Assembly (NCBI RefSeq): GCF_036785885.1
Contig: NC_092320.1
Coordinates: 21,515,557 to 21,579,556, forward strand
Direction of reading: 5' to 3'
Length of the DNA stretch: 64,000 bases
Source: Coffea arabica
Lineage: Eukaryota > Streptophyta > Magnoliopsida > Gentianales > Rubiaceae
A program made the position numbers and the translations under genes. Below are positions 10,740 through 23,068 of the stretch, piece after piece. The number at the start of each line of letters is the position of its first letter. The stretch's first letter is position 1. The notes under the pieces are model-generated. The model ran no database searches. It was not told where the DNA came from and saw only the letters and a program-made list of their open reading frames with translations.

Positions 10740-11583
10740 CATGGTTATTAGGATTGCAACCTGGATTGTAGGATCGTATGATACTAGGATTCATAAAATG
10801 ACCAATGATTCAGATCACAAATAGGATCAAATTTTGGTTTTAATTTAGCAAGATCAATAGGATTCCTAATATGATCCTACCATTTTCAAACATTTAGGCA
10901 ATAATTTTAGCATTTTGATCATATTTTTGTGTAAAAAACATGAAATTGAGTGCCATTTGTTGTGTTGGAACCACATTCAGAGACTAGATTCAGAGGACTT
11001 TAAAACCTCATAAATACCACGCTTGAATTCCTTACCTACAAAAATTGGAGAATCTTTAAATTTGATTCATATGTTTCACTAGAGTAAAGAGATGATATTT
11101 GCTACAAGTTATCACTTAAGGATAGCGTTTATTGTCTTTATTATGATAAATTAGCATGGTTTAGAGTATTTAAAGATGAATTAACTACTTTTTCTATGTC
11201 TATCTGGATAAGTGGTAGGCCATAAATTTGAACCCAAAATACATTTTTTCGCAAAAAATTCTATTCTTAGAATTTTCTTTGATTAGTGTTTATTGTATAC
11301 CATTTTTTCAATTATTTAAAATATATTTGAAACTTTTTATTATATATGTAATATTTAATTATTCTATTATATAAAAATGATGTAATAAATGATCAATAAA
11401 TCATAATTAACTAAATGTGTGGTGTTTATCTATTTTATTCATATATACTTAAATGGTTTATACACATATGAAGTCAATTTTTCTAAGTATCTTGTCCAGT
11501 AATTCTATTTGGATTTTAAAACGAGAAAGAACAAGATTTTTAGTTTAATCAAAATACATTTCGAATATACTACATATGGTCCC

Positions 11584-12127
11584 TGAGGATGCTTATCCCG
11601 GTTCGGTTTGGGCCAAACCGGTCCTCCAGCCTACTTCGGGATGATCCATCTGTTATGATCACCTCGACTACTCCGTGGATGCTGATGACCGAGGTGATCT
11701 CAGCATCCGACGTCACCATGGAGCGGAGTGGTGATTTACATCACAACCGAAGTAGATGTGACTCTTGTCACACTTTGTTTACTGCTCTGACACACTGCCC
11801 ACTGCCCAGAGTTGTCAAGTTAGGGTGATATGTTGTCTAAATCATATTTCTAGGGATCTGAACTCTACGGTTCTTCCCTCCAAATTGTCCCCTATAAATA
11901 TTAGGACCCCTCACTAAGACAAGGATGATTTTACTGGTAAAAGCCTAAACTCTGAGAATATTCTTACATTTTTCACCTAAAAACTAACTAGACCGTCGGA
12001 GGAAAATCGGGGGACCTAGCCCCGTCTCTAATAAACTGAGAAGGTGATCTTCGTGTAGTTACCTCTTCCAGCAGGATTACACTCCAGCTACCCGAGGCAA
12101 CTTATCCGGTCAGAATTCACCTCTTCA
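11584..12127 (+). repeat. 5' LTR of the Tat element (544 bp)
   Basis: Starts TGAGGATGC and ends CACCTCTTCA. A TATAAATA box lies at 11893-11900. By eye it differs from the 3' LTR at about 41 aligned positions, nearly all transitions, plus indels. A primer-binding-like stretch, TTGACGCTGTCTATGGGAA (12129-12147), follows and resembles the TGGCGCCGTCTGTGGGAA-type site of Tat elements. Confidence 0.93.
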
Positions 12128-12163
12128 ATTGACGCTGTCTATGGGAAACGAGAGTACCTGAAG

Positions 12164-13495
12164 ATGAGACCAACGCGTTCTAGGAGCAGAAAGGCTCTCG
12201 CTATTGGAGCTGAACCAAGCGGTGCATCTCAACAAGAACAAGGGTCCCAAGGAACTCAGCCCGCAAACAAACAAACCATAACCCGAATGGCCGAGTTTAT
12301 GGCTGAGAACCCAAATATTTTCGAAAAGTTAGGGAGGTACTTCAAGAGGCAAGGCAAGCAAGAGGTCGAATCCTCTATGAGAAAATCAGATGAATCTCCC
12401 GAGATCCCATCCAATGAAGAATCTGATGGAAGACATTCTATTAGAAGCACCCCGAAACGAGCCTCATCCAAGGTTACTTCTAGAATTGCCTCCATCTCCA
12501 AGGCATTCTCACAGAGTCTGCTGGGAAAACGAGTCAAGAAAGAACCTCGGCACCCAGGAAGGCTGGAGGTGGATTACATGAGGGTTCCGCTTTTCACGGA
12601 TAACATTAATGAGGAAAGGCTCCCCCAAAATTTAAAACTCCCCAAAATACCATCTTATGATGCCCGAGGTGATCCTGAAGATTACCTTCATGCCTTTATT
12701 TTAGCTTTTCGATTATACTGCATTCTCGACTCAATTATTTGTCGAACCTTCCCGGTATTCTTGCAAGGGACTACTCGAAAATGGTTCTAGGGACTAGAAC
12801 TTAGGAGCATATCCTCCCTGGGAGAACTGGTGGACAAATTTATTCACTGATTTGTATCTTCCAAACCGACAACAAAGACCTTGATTTATCTGCTAAATAT
12901 ACAGCAGAATCCGGTGGAGTCCCTTCGTTCTTATGTACAGAGGTTTCAAAATGAGAGCGTGCAGATACCTGATTCTAATGAGCAAGTAACTATAGCCGCC
13001 TTTACAAATGGGATTGTAGCTGAAGTGTTCAATACCGGAGTGCACAAGAAGTATCCCCGCACGCTTCGGGAGCTCTGGCAGAAGGTCGAAAAAGGCATAC
13101 AGATCGAGGACCTGAACCGTATTAAGAGAGAAACCCAAGTGGCTCGCTCAGGACCTGATTCCTGAAGGAAGAAAAAATCAGGGCGAAACGAGACTGGCAC
13201 CAGTGGCAGTCTCCAGAGTCCCAACCGAAATCGTCGAAGCGTTTTTGATAGGATAGCCAATGGAAAGTTATCTATCCCGGATTCTGAGCTAACCCTCTTG
13301 AACGCTAGCCGATCCCGTGTATTCTCTGTGATAAAGCAGAACAACCTTGGATGTGCCTCTCCAAAGATGTTCGAGAAGAGGGAAAAGAGGAACTCTAGTC
13401 TATATTGTCTATACTATTTATACCATCGAGATATCGAGCATGAGACTGAGGACTGCAACGACCTCAAAAAGGAAACAGAGTACCTCATCAAATAG
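12164..13495 (+). pseudogene. Tat gag remnant with degenerate zinc knuckle
   Basis: The frame from the ATG at 12164 encodes a retrotransposon gag domain: YDARGDPEDYLHAF, then FLQGTTRKWF. After an in-frame TAG at 12788 it continues with ELRSISSLGELVDKF, meets a TGA near 12848, and resumes with NPVESLRSYVQRFQNE up to a TGA at 13163. A later frame (13298-13495) has CLYYLYHRDIEHETEDC, which looks like a decayed CCHC knuckle. The first TAG replaces the Trp codon expected in this motif. The protein would form the virus-like particle; here it cannot be made whole. Confidence 0.85.
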
Positions 13496-13707
13496 AGGCA
13501 TCTGAAGCAGTTCACCCGCCGATACAGGAGTTATAACCCGAGTGGCTCTCGTCGCGAAAGCCGGAATGACCAACGGCAAGATGATCGGCGAGGAAATAGA
13601 AGTAGTTGCCGACCCCCTGAGGATCCTAGGAAGACGAGTCCCCTGGTCATGGGTCAGGTTACGGGCCATACATTGTCGGGGTCATCGACACCATAGTCGG
13701 AGGTCCG

Positions 13708-14474
13708 ATGGGAAGTGATAATCAAAACTCCCGAAAGAGAACTTATAGACAGGCTAATCCAGATCAAACCGAGTCGAGTTTTTGCTTGTTCGAAGTAATC
13801 AGTTACGGTCCTAATGATCCCGTCCCTGCTGTTTCTAGTAGTCACGAGACCCTAGTAATTGAGGTGCTCACCAACAACTATATTGTTAAAAAGGTATATG
13901 TTAACCCAGGGAGCTCGGTCGACGTTATGTATCTCCGAACTTTTGAAAGCTTAAAACTAACCAAGGAGCAACTGACCCGGATTAGAACCCTCTTGTTGGG
14001 TTCGGGGGGCACGTGGTGCATCCTGAAGGGATGATTACACTGATGGTCACTGTGGGGCGTCACCCCCGTTGTCATACCATCCCCGTCAACTTTGTAGTGA
14101 TTAAATCTGACTCTCCTTACAACCTGCTCATAGGCCGACCCACACTCAATGCTTTACGTGCGGTCTACTACACGTACCATTTGAGATTCAAATTTCTGAT
14201 CTCGGCGGGCATTGCCGAAATTAGAAGTAATGTCTGTGCAGCGCGAGAATGTTATCTCGTCACCTTACAAGCCGTGTCCACTTCGACATCTGAGTCAAGG
14301 ATCGAGGGGAGAAGGTCGAACATCCTTTCAATCGATTGTATCGATCCTCAGCAGACTGGGAAGCCGAAGAGGCTAGAGACCGGAGATGAGGTGGAAGATA
14401 TCTCTTTGAACCCCGAAAAACCTAACCAGATAATCCGCGTTAGCATCCACTTGCCCGAACCCCTCAAAAGCTAG
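13708..14474 (+). pseudogene. Tat aspartic protease remnant
   Basis: The first frame (13708-14034) has VNPGSSVDVMYLRTFESL, the protease active-site region of Tat elements. The catalytic Asp expected before the GSS motif is Asn (AAC for GAC). The frame shifts near 14010, and the second half follows in another frame (14013-14474) with SDSPYNLLIGRPTLNAL, the typical C-terminal part. The enzyme would cleave the gag-pol polyprotein; with the active-site change and the frameshift it is inactive. Confidence 0.85.
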
Positions 14475-14489
14475 CTGGTCAACCTCTTT

Positions 14490-16350
14490 ATGGAGTACCG
14501 GGATGTTTTCGTCTGGACTGCCGAGAAAGTTAAGGGAGTGCCACACCATCTCATGTTGCACGAGTTGAACGTTGACTCTCAAGTACGTCCAGTTAAGCAG
14601 AAGAGAAGGCACTTCGGCCCAAAACATAGCAAAGCCGTTGACGAAGAGGTGAATAAACTCTTGCCGGTAAAGATGATCAGGAATGTGCAATACCCAATCT
14701 GGTTGTCTAATTCTATCATGATAAAAAAGGACACGGGGGCATGGAGGATATACGTAGACTTCACCAACCTGAACAAAGCTTGCCCCAAAGATTGTTATCC
14801 ATTGCCGAGAGTCAACGCATTAGCGGACTCAGCTATGGGATATGAAGTCCTTTACTTCCTTGATACCTTTAAAGGATATCACCAGATCAGGATGAGCAAA
14901 GAGAACCAGGAGAAGACGGCCTTCTTCACAGATCAGGGCGTATATTGTTATACCATTATGCCTTTTGGGTTGAAGAACGCCAGGGCAACGTATCAACGAT
15001 TGGTCAACCGAGTCTTCCAATCTCAGATAGGCTGAAACGTCAAAGCGTACGTGAACGACATCCTCCTGAAAAGCAAGAAGACCTCGGCCTTATTATTCGA
15101 TGTGAGAGAGGTGCTTGGAATCCTCTGTGATACTTGGATGATGCTGAACCCCAAAAAATGCGTATTTAGAGTTAATTCAAAAAAATTATTGAGGTATCTC
15201 TTGTCACGTCGGAGTATAGAAGCAAATCCTGATAAAGTGAAGACAATTCAAGAAATGTTTTCGCCACGGTGTACCTGAAATGTGCAAAGACTAACAGGAT
15301 GATTGGCGGCTCTGAACTGCTTCTTATCACAGTCCGCCTCTAAGGCACTGCCATTTTTCAAAGTGTTGAAAAAGGCTGATAGTTCTCCAAGACAGAAGAA
15401 TGCCAGCGAGCCTTTGAGCAAATGAAGGTATTCTTGCACCATCTTCCCACTCTCACTTCACGTCGCCTGGGGGATAAGTTGTATCTGTACTTGTCCGTCG
15501 CTGATGAAGCTGTAAATGTCGCATTAATACTAGAGAACGCTATCTAGATGCCTATTTATTACGTTAGTCAAGTCTTTCGAGAGCCCAAAACCAGATACAC
15601 CCAATCGGAGAAGCTTGTGCTTGCACTAGTCCATGCGGCTCGTAGGTTGAAGCTTTATTTCCTAACTCATCACGTTTGCTTAAGGACAGATCATCTCCTC
15701 AGGCAGATCTTATCACGTCCCGAGGCTTCCGGATGTCTCACTAAATGGGCCATTGAACTAGGGGAATACGATCTGTCCCATGAGTCTCAGACAGCCATCA
15801 AAGTTCAGGCTCTCGCTAACTTTCTAGCTGAGCTCACTTTTAATGAGGGCAAGAAGTCCACCTCTGACTCCGTCGAGCCTCAGCGATGGACCCTAGACGT
15901 AGACGACTCGTCTAATAGTAAGGGAAGTTGCTCCATGAAGACCCGTAAAGAGAGTTGTGTTCATATGCCCTTCAGTTTGATATCACCGCATCTAATAATG
16001 AAGTCGAGTATGAAGCAATCATCGCCGGTCCACAACTAACTCGCAAACTCGGTGTCCGGTATATCCTGATTAACAGTGACTCCCAACTCATCGTGTGTCA
16101 GATACTTGGTGAGTACGAAATCAGAGAGGAGGTCATGCAACGATACCTGTCCAAAGTCTACCAACTAACTGCATATTTCGAATTCTTCAAAATTCGAAAA
16201 ATACCTCGATCGCAGAATAAGCGGGCCGACGCATTGTCCCGACTCGCTTCCACCTCCTTTTTAGCCTTGAACAAAATGGTCCTCATTAAAATTCGAGCCG
16301 AGCCAGGCTATCTAGAAGAAATCGACTTCATCTTGGAGACATCTGGATGA
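14490..16350 (+). pseudogene. Tat reverse transcriptase and RNase H remnant
   Basis: 14490-15035 encodes the RT fingers and palm: WRIYVDFTNLNKACPKDC, then FLDTFKGYHQI and MPFGLKNARATYQRLVN. A TGA ends it at 15033-15035. The same frame resumes with the catalytic box as YVND, where active enzymes have YVDD (GAC to AAC). RNase H follows in another frame from 15548 (FREPKTRYTQSEKLVLALVH, then LRTDHLLRQIL). A second, archaeal-type RNase H begins WTLDVDDSSNSKGSC and, after a frameshift, continues from 15955 with NNEVEYEAIIAG, LINSDSQLIV and SQNKRADALSRLAS. This dual RNase H is a hallmark of the Tat clade. At least one stop and three frame changes break the chain. Confidence 0.9.
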
Positions 16351-17555
16351 GTCCACTGGTTCGGTTCCTAGGTCAGGAAGAGCTTTCCGAAAATCGAGCC
16401 GAGACCAGAAAACTTTAGGTAAGGCAGCTTGGCACGCTCTCCGAGACAACCTCTTGTACAAGAGGTCATACTTCGGCCTCTGGTTACGGTGTATCGCGGA
16501 TAAAAATAGGGAAGGAATTCTTCAAGACCTACACAAGGGACTCTGCGGTACCCATGTCGGTTACCGGATGTTGATGAAAAATACCTTACTACTTGGATAC
16601 TTCTGACCTACCATTAAGCGAGATGCCCAACTCTTAGTTCTTGGTTGTCCTTCCTGCCAGTACCATGTACCCGAACACCATCAGCCAACCAACCTTATGA
16701 TTTCCATCACATCACCTTAACCCTTTGAGTACTGGAGGATGGATATTATCGGTCCAATCATATCTATTTGGTGGTAGCGGTAGATTATTTCACGAAATGT
16801 GTCAAAGTCGAACCTCTAAGGAGCATAATCGATTTGATTGTCCAGAAGGTTTTCTGAAAAAATGTGGTTTGCCGATTTGGATTGCCCCGAGTTATCATTT
16901 CGGATAATGGGAAGCAGTTCGCAGATAACTTCTTCAAGAGCTGGTGCTAGAACATCGGCATCAAACAACATTTCACCTCGGTTGAACATTCTCAAGCTAA
17001 TGGACAAGTTGAGAATTTCAATCGAATACTTCTCCATGACGTGAAAATCAGGTTGCATCGAGTCGGGTCATCTTGGGTGGACGAACTCCCCAACGTGCTA
17101 TGGTCCTACCGAACCACCCGAGATCCACCACACAAGAAACCCCATTTTCTTTAACCTACGGGTCCGAGGTGGTGGTCCCGGCCGAATTTATCACCCCGAA
17201 CCAGCGCATAACCGCCTTTGCAGCCGAGATTAATGAAGAAGAGAGAAGAGTAGATCTCGACTCCATCGAGAAAAAGAGGGACACCGCAACAGTTAGAGTC
17301 ACATTGTACAAAAACATCTTGACTAGCTACTATAACGCACGAGTTAGACACCTGCGGTTTAGCCTGACGGACCTCGTTCTATGAAAGAACTCAACTAGTC
17401 AAGCTGAGCCTCAAGGCAAACTAGCTCCCAAATGGGAGGGGCTGTACCGCATCATTGAGTCTAGCCAAAATGATTCTTGTAAACTGGCCTATCGAAATAG
17501 TTCCTTAGTGTCCCGAATTTGGCATACAAAAAATCTCAAATTGTATCATCCATAA
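16351..17555 (+). pseudogene. Tat integrase remnant
   Basis: The HHCC zinc-binding part is visible around 16550-16680 (GTHVGYRMLMKN, then CPSCQYH). The catalytic core follows with a VDYFTKCVKVEP region near 16780, an IISDNGKQF segment near 16895-16920 and NGQVENFNR near 17000, holding the D, D and E of the active site but in shifted frames. The C-terminal part includes PFSLTYGSEVVVPAE (17150-17200) and WEGLYRIIE near 17440, and ends at a stop at 17553-17555. Integrase would insert the cDNA into the genome; several stops and frameshifts prevent a full protein. Confidence 0.85.
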
Positions 17556-17770
17556 AAAGTATGTTTTTATTTAAAAAACTACTTAGTATTGCTTGTGTTA
17601 CCCACTCTCAAGTTATTTATTTTCTCCTTAACATTAAGTTAATGATTAAGCACAAAATAAGGAAACAAGTAAAGAGTAAAAGCAAAAACTGTAAGAAAAG
17701 AAGTCATTGGTATTCAAAAAAGAGAGTACAAGAGATGATAAATTACAAAAAGCCGAGGCCAGGAATGCTG

Positions 17771-18937
17771 CTAAGCATTCCCTGCCCCCGCATCTTCACG
17801 ACTCTCACCCTCTTCAGTGCTAGTGTCTTCTCCTCCTGCTCCACTTCTCTCGATCTCATCACCTCCCGGTGACTGCTCAAATTCAGACAACCAGCGATTG
17901 AAATCTTTCCGAACTTCAGCCAGATCTCTCCCAGCCTAGATGCCTTCAGCAATGCGGTCGCATAACTCTTTGGCATCCTCATTATAGTTGGGCTTGTCCT
18001 TAAAAGAGTCTGGCTGCTCGGAGGAGAGGAAAGATGCCGCCTTGTTGATGGCCGAAGTGTATCCAAACATGAAACTCGGCAGTGTTAACTCATCGAGGTC
18101 ATGAGTGAAAGTTTCGAATTTGCGGAAAGCCTTCACAGCTGAGGTACCGGGATTCTCTATAGCCTCCCGAGCTGACTGCTCTTCTTGAATTCTTCTATCT
18201 TTTTCTTCTTCAAGAGCCATCTTCAAAGAGTTGATTGTGGTCTCGGCTTGCTCCCGCTCGGTCATAGCCTTGTCACGTTCGTACTCGGTAGCCTTCAGTT
18301 TTTTTTTTTCTAGTTGGGAGATCTTCTTTTGAAACTCGGAGGATGGCTGGTAATGCTCGACGATGTTGGTGTAACGTTGCGTCATCTCGAATAGAAAGGC
18401 CGTAGTAAAGATCCATGCCACCGAGGCGCTTTGCATTAGTTCGGGAGACATGAGTTTTCTGGCAAAAGTATGGTCCTTTGGCAGGACGAAGTGCACCAAA
18501 AGCTCGTGAGCGACCCGAGGATCTTTGCAGCGGTTGTTCACAGTAAGATCCCATTCCGAACACCAGTGTGTGCCGGAATGCATCTTGTTCTCCTTGGCTT
18601 CCTGAGGTCGCACGTGGTGAAAGTTCCACAAAGACGATCCCGTCACAGGGACTTCAGGAGGTACTGTCACGCCTCGGCCCGGGAGTGGTGATGCTATCGT
18701 CACACCTCGGGTGGCAATGCCTACTGGAATGGCCGAGGTCTGGGAAGTCTCGCCTGAAATTATCACTGGAGTGGATAGGATCGTTGTGCTTGCGGTGGTC
18801 TTCTTTTTCTGCAGACCAGATGCCTCGGTAGTGGCCTTCCGCTTCGGTTGCCTCTTGGCCACCACGGCGTTACCCAAAATGATCAGGTCGGACACTCTCA
18901 TCACTACATAAGGAAAAGTGAAGTTATTCAGAATCAA
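17771..18937 (-). pseudogene. Tat antisense ORF, C-terminal coiled-coil part
   Basis: On the strand opposite gag-pol, a 333-codon open frame (17936-18937) continues past one TAG to about 17771. It is rich in Lys, Glu and Gln with a coiled-coil stretch (for example QLEKKKLKATEYERDKAM). It belongs to the antisense ORF that Tat elements carry between pol and the 3' LTR, annotated in plant genomes as 'putative gypsy type transposon' protein. Function unknown. The Pack-MULE at 18950 cuts it from the rest of the ORF at 20.6-23.5 kb. The TAG replaces a likely Trp codon. Confidence 0.75.
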
Positions 18938-18949
18938 GCAAAAATAAAA

Positions 18950-20594
18950 GGGAAATTCGCCATTTTCGTCCCTAAACTTTTACACTAAAACCAATTTCGT
19001 CCTTTATGATTTTTTTTAGCCAATTTAGTCCTTCGACTATTTTGAAGTCTCCAATGTAGGACTTTTGCGGCGGCGACACTACATTTTACATATTCTGTAC
19101 AACCGGTGATGGGTACATCTGTCATTTTAATTAGATTTCTTTAATTTAAACAACCTTTGACCATAGTTCTTCTTCTCCTATGGAAATCTCATCCCATTCA
19201 CCAGAAATTCGCACAAACTCTCACTTCACACACCCATATATATATATATATTCTTCAGTCCACGCTAAGAAAATTGAAGACTTTCTGCTTTACGTCAAAT
19301 TGATAGTTATCATCAAAATGAGGCTTAATACTTCTCACCCCTTTATGTACGGCCGCATTGGGTGGTAGCCACTATTAATCAACTAAAAAGGGTGTTTTTT
19401 TCTTTCTAGAACACTGCTATTAAGCCAATTTCAAGAATCCGTGAGTACATACAAGTCATTGCTATTATTTGCCAACATAAATTAGTACCAAGAGTGGACA
19501 CGAGCTATAATTAAGCTAACCTGTGAGGAAAAAGGCAAGCAGCGACGCCATTGTGAAGGCGGATCTCAGCAGCCTTGGCAGCAGAGACAGAAGGGAGATT
19601 AACGTGGGTGGTTAGGAGAAGGTTCCGGTGGATGAGGAAGCCGGTGCCGGCAGCTCCGATTCTGGCCATTAAGGGACCTATACCGGAGAAAATGGCGGCT
19701 TTCATTCTCTCCGACTTACCTCCGCCGTTACAAAAGCACCAAGACTCCCTCAATACCCCATTCTTGTTAATTACTTCAAGAATGCGGGATTAGCTCCAAA
19801 AAAAAGCGTTCCTTTTTTCTTTTTTTCCCCCTGGGTTTATTCCTTTCCAAGTAGTGGAAATTCAGATCCAGAATTCCAGCTGAAAATGCATATTATTCAT
19901 TCTTCTTCTTAAGCTAGGCGCCCCAATGCCAATGCCCTGACCATCGTCTTTAGCTGTGGCTACCACTTGAAGGCTTCTAGCCACTCCCGCTAGTATTAAT
20001 TCAAACAGAGCAAAATGCGTGAATAGAAAGATAGAATCATGGATAAAGCTAGAGAGACTGACTGAGCGGGTAATGTTTCAGGGGGATTTTGGAGAGCAGA
20101 TGTTTATGGTAAGAGTAAAACAGATTTTTTTTTGAATGCATGGAAATTCGATCTCCATGAGTTGGTCTTGTTTCTGAAAACTTGGCCGCTAACACTCTGT
20201 TTCTTCAGTGCCCTTCTCCTTGCAAACCCAATTGTCAGTCGCACTAATAAGTGGATGTACGACATTACTCAGTTCTTGATTTTTTGTTTTTTCTCTTGTG
20301 AATTTTGTTTCATGATTTGAGTGTGTGTGAGAGAGAGTTTGTGCGAATTTCTGGTGAATGGGATGAGATTTCCATTGGAGAAGAAGAAGTCCGTATAAAT
20401 TAAAGAATTTAATTTAAAATGACAGATATACCCATCACCGGTTATACAGAATATGTAAAATGTGGTGTCGCCGCCACAAAAGTCCTACATTGGAGACTTC
20501 AAAATAGTCGAAGGACTAAATTGGCTAAAAAAAATCATAAAGGACGAAATTGGTTTTAGTATAAAAGTTTAGGGACGAAAATGGCTAAATTCCC
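18950..20594. mobile_element. Pack-MULE-like element
   Basis: 1645 bp with inverted terminal repeats of about 275 bp (18950 to about 19225, and about 20320 to 20594), starting GGGAAATTCGCCATTTTCG. The flanks carry a 9-bp direct repeat AAAATAAAA (18941-18949, 20595-20603), the Mutator target size, although low in complexity. It encodes no transposase. The middle holds a GC-richer stretch with an exon-like frame on the minus strand (see 19521-19753). Long inverted repeats, 9-bp target and a captured gene fragment define a Pack-MULE. The termini resemble those of the elements at 55.3 and 63.7 kb. Confidence 0.85.
19521..19753 (-). pseudogene. Captured exon of a trypsin-like protease gene
   Basis: On the minus strand a frame contains MARIGAAGTGFLIHRNLLLT followed by THVNLPS and HNGVAACLFPHR. 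The GTGFLI...LLTTH pattern is how a chymotrypsin-fold serine protease presents the strand leading to its catalytic His. The frame ends at 19521 with CAG followed by GTTAGC, a good splice donor. The fragment therefore looks like a genomic exon plus the start of its intron, not a retrocopy. No downstream exons are present, so it is a fragment without a catalytic Asp or Ser. The family assignment is by motif only. Confidence 0.6.
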
Positions 20595-20603
20595 AAAATA
20601 AAA

Positions 20604-21222
20604 TCAAGATTATGAATGAAAAAGTACAAGGTTTTTGAAACCTAATAGAAAAGAAGTAAGGACGATCCGGGCTGATCAGAGCTCAGCTGATCCCGCCATC
20701 AACAAGAATTGCTTCGGAAAAAATCCAACTGTTGATCCTAAAACCCGACCCCATGAGTTTTTGAAAATTCTCTTCTTCTATGTTCTCCGGAGAAATATAT
20801 TTCGTCATGGTGGGGGGCTTCTACCAGAACCCCCTGAAAAAGTCTTTGGTAGGAACGAACACAAAGTTACGCTTCCTCTCCTTTATTGAGGAGGGAGCAT
20901 CCACTACTAACTTCAGAACTCTATTCCCGAAGTAGAACCATCCCTTCTTACTCCCACTGTTTTTTATGGTATAACAGCGATGGAAGAGATTAACTGAGGG
21001 GACTATCTTTTGATGTCGGCACAGCATCTCAAATTCGACAAGGATCCGAACTGCATTGGGAACGAACTGAATGATTATCACCCTCCAATATTTGAGGCAA
21101 TCTCAGAAGAACCTGGTGGTCGGCATTCTGAGCCTGTTTTCCAACTGATCCGCATAGATAGCCACCCTATCCCTCGGGGGAAGCTCTACTGATTTGTCCA
21201 GTCTGGGTGGGCGGATACTATA
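20604..21222 (-). pseudogene. Tat antisense ORF, conserved domain part
   Basis: Read on the minus strand, this holds the most conserved part of the antisense protein: LPPRDRVAIYADQLENRLRM (just upstream of position 21100), then QFVPNAVRILVEFEMLCRHQ, then SKKGWFYFGNRVLKLVV and PSSIKERKRNFVFV. This pattern matches the 'putative gypsy type transposon' domain (PF04195-like) as I know it. There are at least two stops. The segment is bounded by the Pack-MULE on one side and the AT-rich element on the other. Confidence 0.7.
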
Positions 21223-23068
21223 GGGTCCGTTTGGATCCATTGTTTTTGCCCTTATTTTTGAAAAACTGTTTTTTACATTCCAAATGCTACAGTAAATGTG
21301 TATTTCCAAAACAACTCCAAAAACACCATTTCCAAATAATATCAAAAACAACTCCATATGTATATTTCAATTATGTATATTATATATATATATATTATAT
21401 TAATATAAATTGAAATATACAAATTGAAAATTATATATTTATATATTATAAATTATATAAATATTTATATACATTAATATTATACATAATATAATATGCA
21501 TAATATGTAATATTGTATACATAAATGTATAAATATTTATATCAAATATATTATGTATATTATATTATAATATATACATTATTAATGTATAATATTATTA
21601 TGTACATTATTGTATATAATAATGTATAATAATATTATGTATAATATAATATAAATAATATGTAATAATGTATAAATGTATATTATGTATTGTATATTAT
21701 ATTATGTATATTATATTATATATATACAATATTATGTATATTATACAAAATGAAAATTATATATTATATATTATGTAAATATTTATATAATGGAATATAC
21801 AATAAATATTACAAATTGAAATATTATATAAACACCATATTTATAATATTATAATATTTATAATTAATATTAATATATAATATATAATATAGATTAAATA
21901 TTTATTTATACATATTATAAATATTTTATTTTATTTAAAAATATTTTTATATATTTATAATATATTTATATAAATATTATATATTATATAAATTATATGT
22001 AATATAATATATATTATATATTATATATATTATACATTTCTATAAATGTACATTTATACATAATATATATATATATTAATGTATATTTATAATATACATT
22101 TACATTATGTATTTTATATAATATAATACATTTATACATTAATATTAATATACATAATATTAATTTTACATTTATACATAATATTAATACATTTATGCAT
22201 TTATATTAATTATATTAATATATTTATACATAATATTAATATTCATTTATATAGTATTCATTAATATAATATTCATTTATAATTTATACATTTATAATAA
22301 TATACACTTATACATTTATAAATATATTTATATTATGTATTATATATAATATAATACATTTATATATTTTTATATAAATATATTTATTTATAAATGTATC
22401 ATAAATGAATAAATGTATATTTATAGAAAAATTATAAATTATGATTTATAATTTATACATTTATATTAATATACACTTATACATTTATAAATATATTATA
22501 TATTATGTATTATATATAATATAATACATTTATATATTTTTATATAAATATATAAATATATTTATTTATGAATGTATTATAAGTGTATTATAAATGCATA
22601 AATGTATATTTATATAAAAACTATAAATTATAATTTATACATTTATATAATATTCATTTATAATTTATACATTTATAATAATATACATTTATAAATATAT
22701 TTATATTATGTATTATATATAATATAATACATTTATATTATTATAAATGTATAAATATAATTTATTTATACATTTATATATTTTTATATAAACATATAAA
22801 AATATTTATTTATAAATATTTATAAATGTATTATAAATACAATATTATATATAAATATAAAAATTATAAATTATAAAATACTCAAAAATATGTTTTAAAA
22901 ATGCCTCTAAAAATAATCCAAAAAATATTTACAGTAAAAGTTTTTCATATAGTTTTTGAAAAACAACCCTAAAAACAACTAACCCAAACGGACTTGTATT
23001 TCAAAAACGAAATGCTACAGTGCTGTTTTTGAAAAATAACCCTAAAAACAGCTAATCCAAACGGAGCC
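21223..23068. mobile_element. AT-rich inverted-repeat element
   Basis: Ends GGGTCCGTTTGGATCC and, inverted, GCTAATCCAAACGGAGCC; flanked by ATA on both sides (21220-21222, 23069-23071), a weak 3-bp target duplication. About 100-150 bases inside each end are related (CAAATGCTACAGTAAAT on the left, an AATGCTACAGTG motif on the right), and the right terminus appears twice in tandem. The core (about 21360-22880) is almost pure A/T with imperfectly repeated blocks, for example around 22310, 22490 and 22690. The 3-bp target and the GTTTGG-type end suggest PIF/Harbinger, but hAT or CACTA cannot be excluded. Confidence 0.65.

Noticed and set aside
18273..18831. Several frames overlapping the Tat antisense ORF
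   Set aside because: They are alternate-frame shadows of the 333-codon antisense frame.
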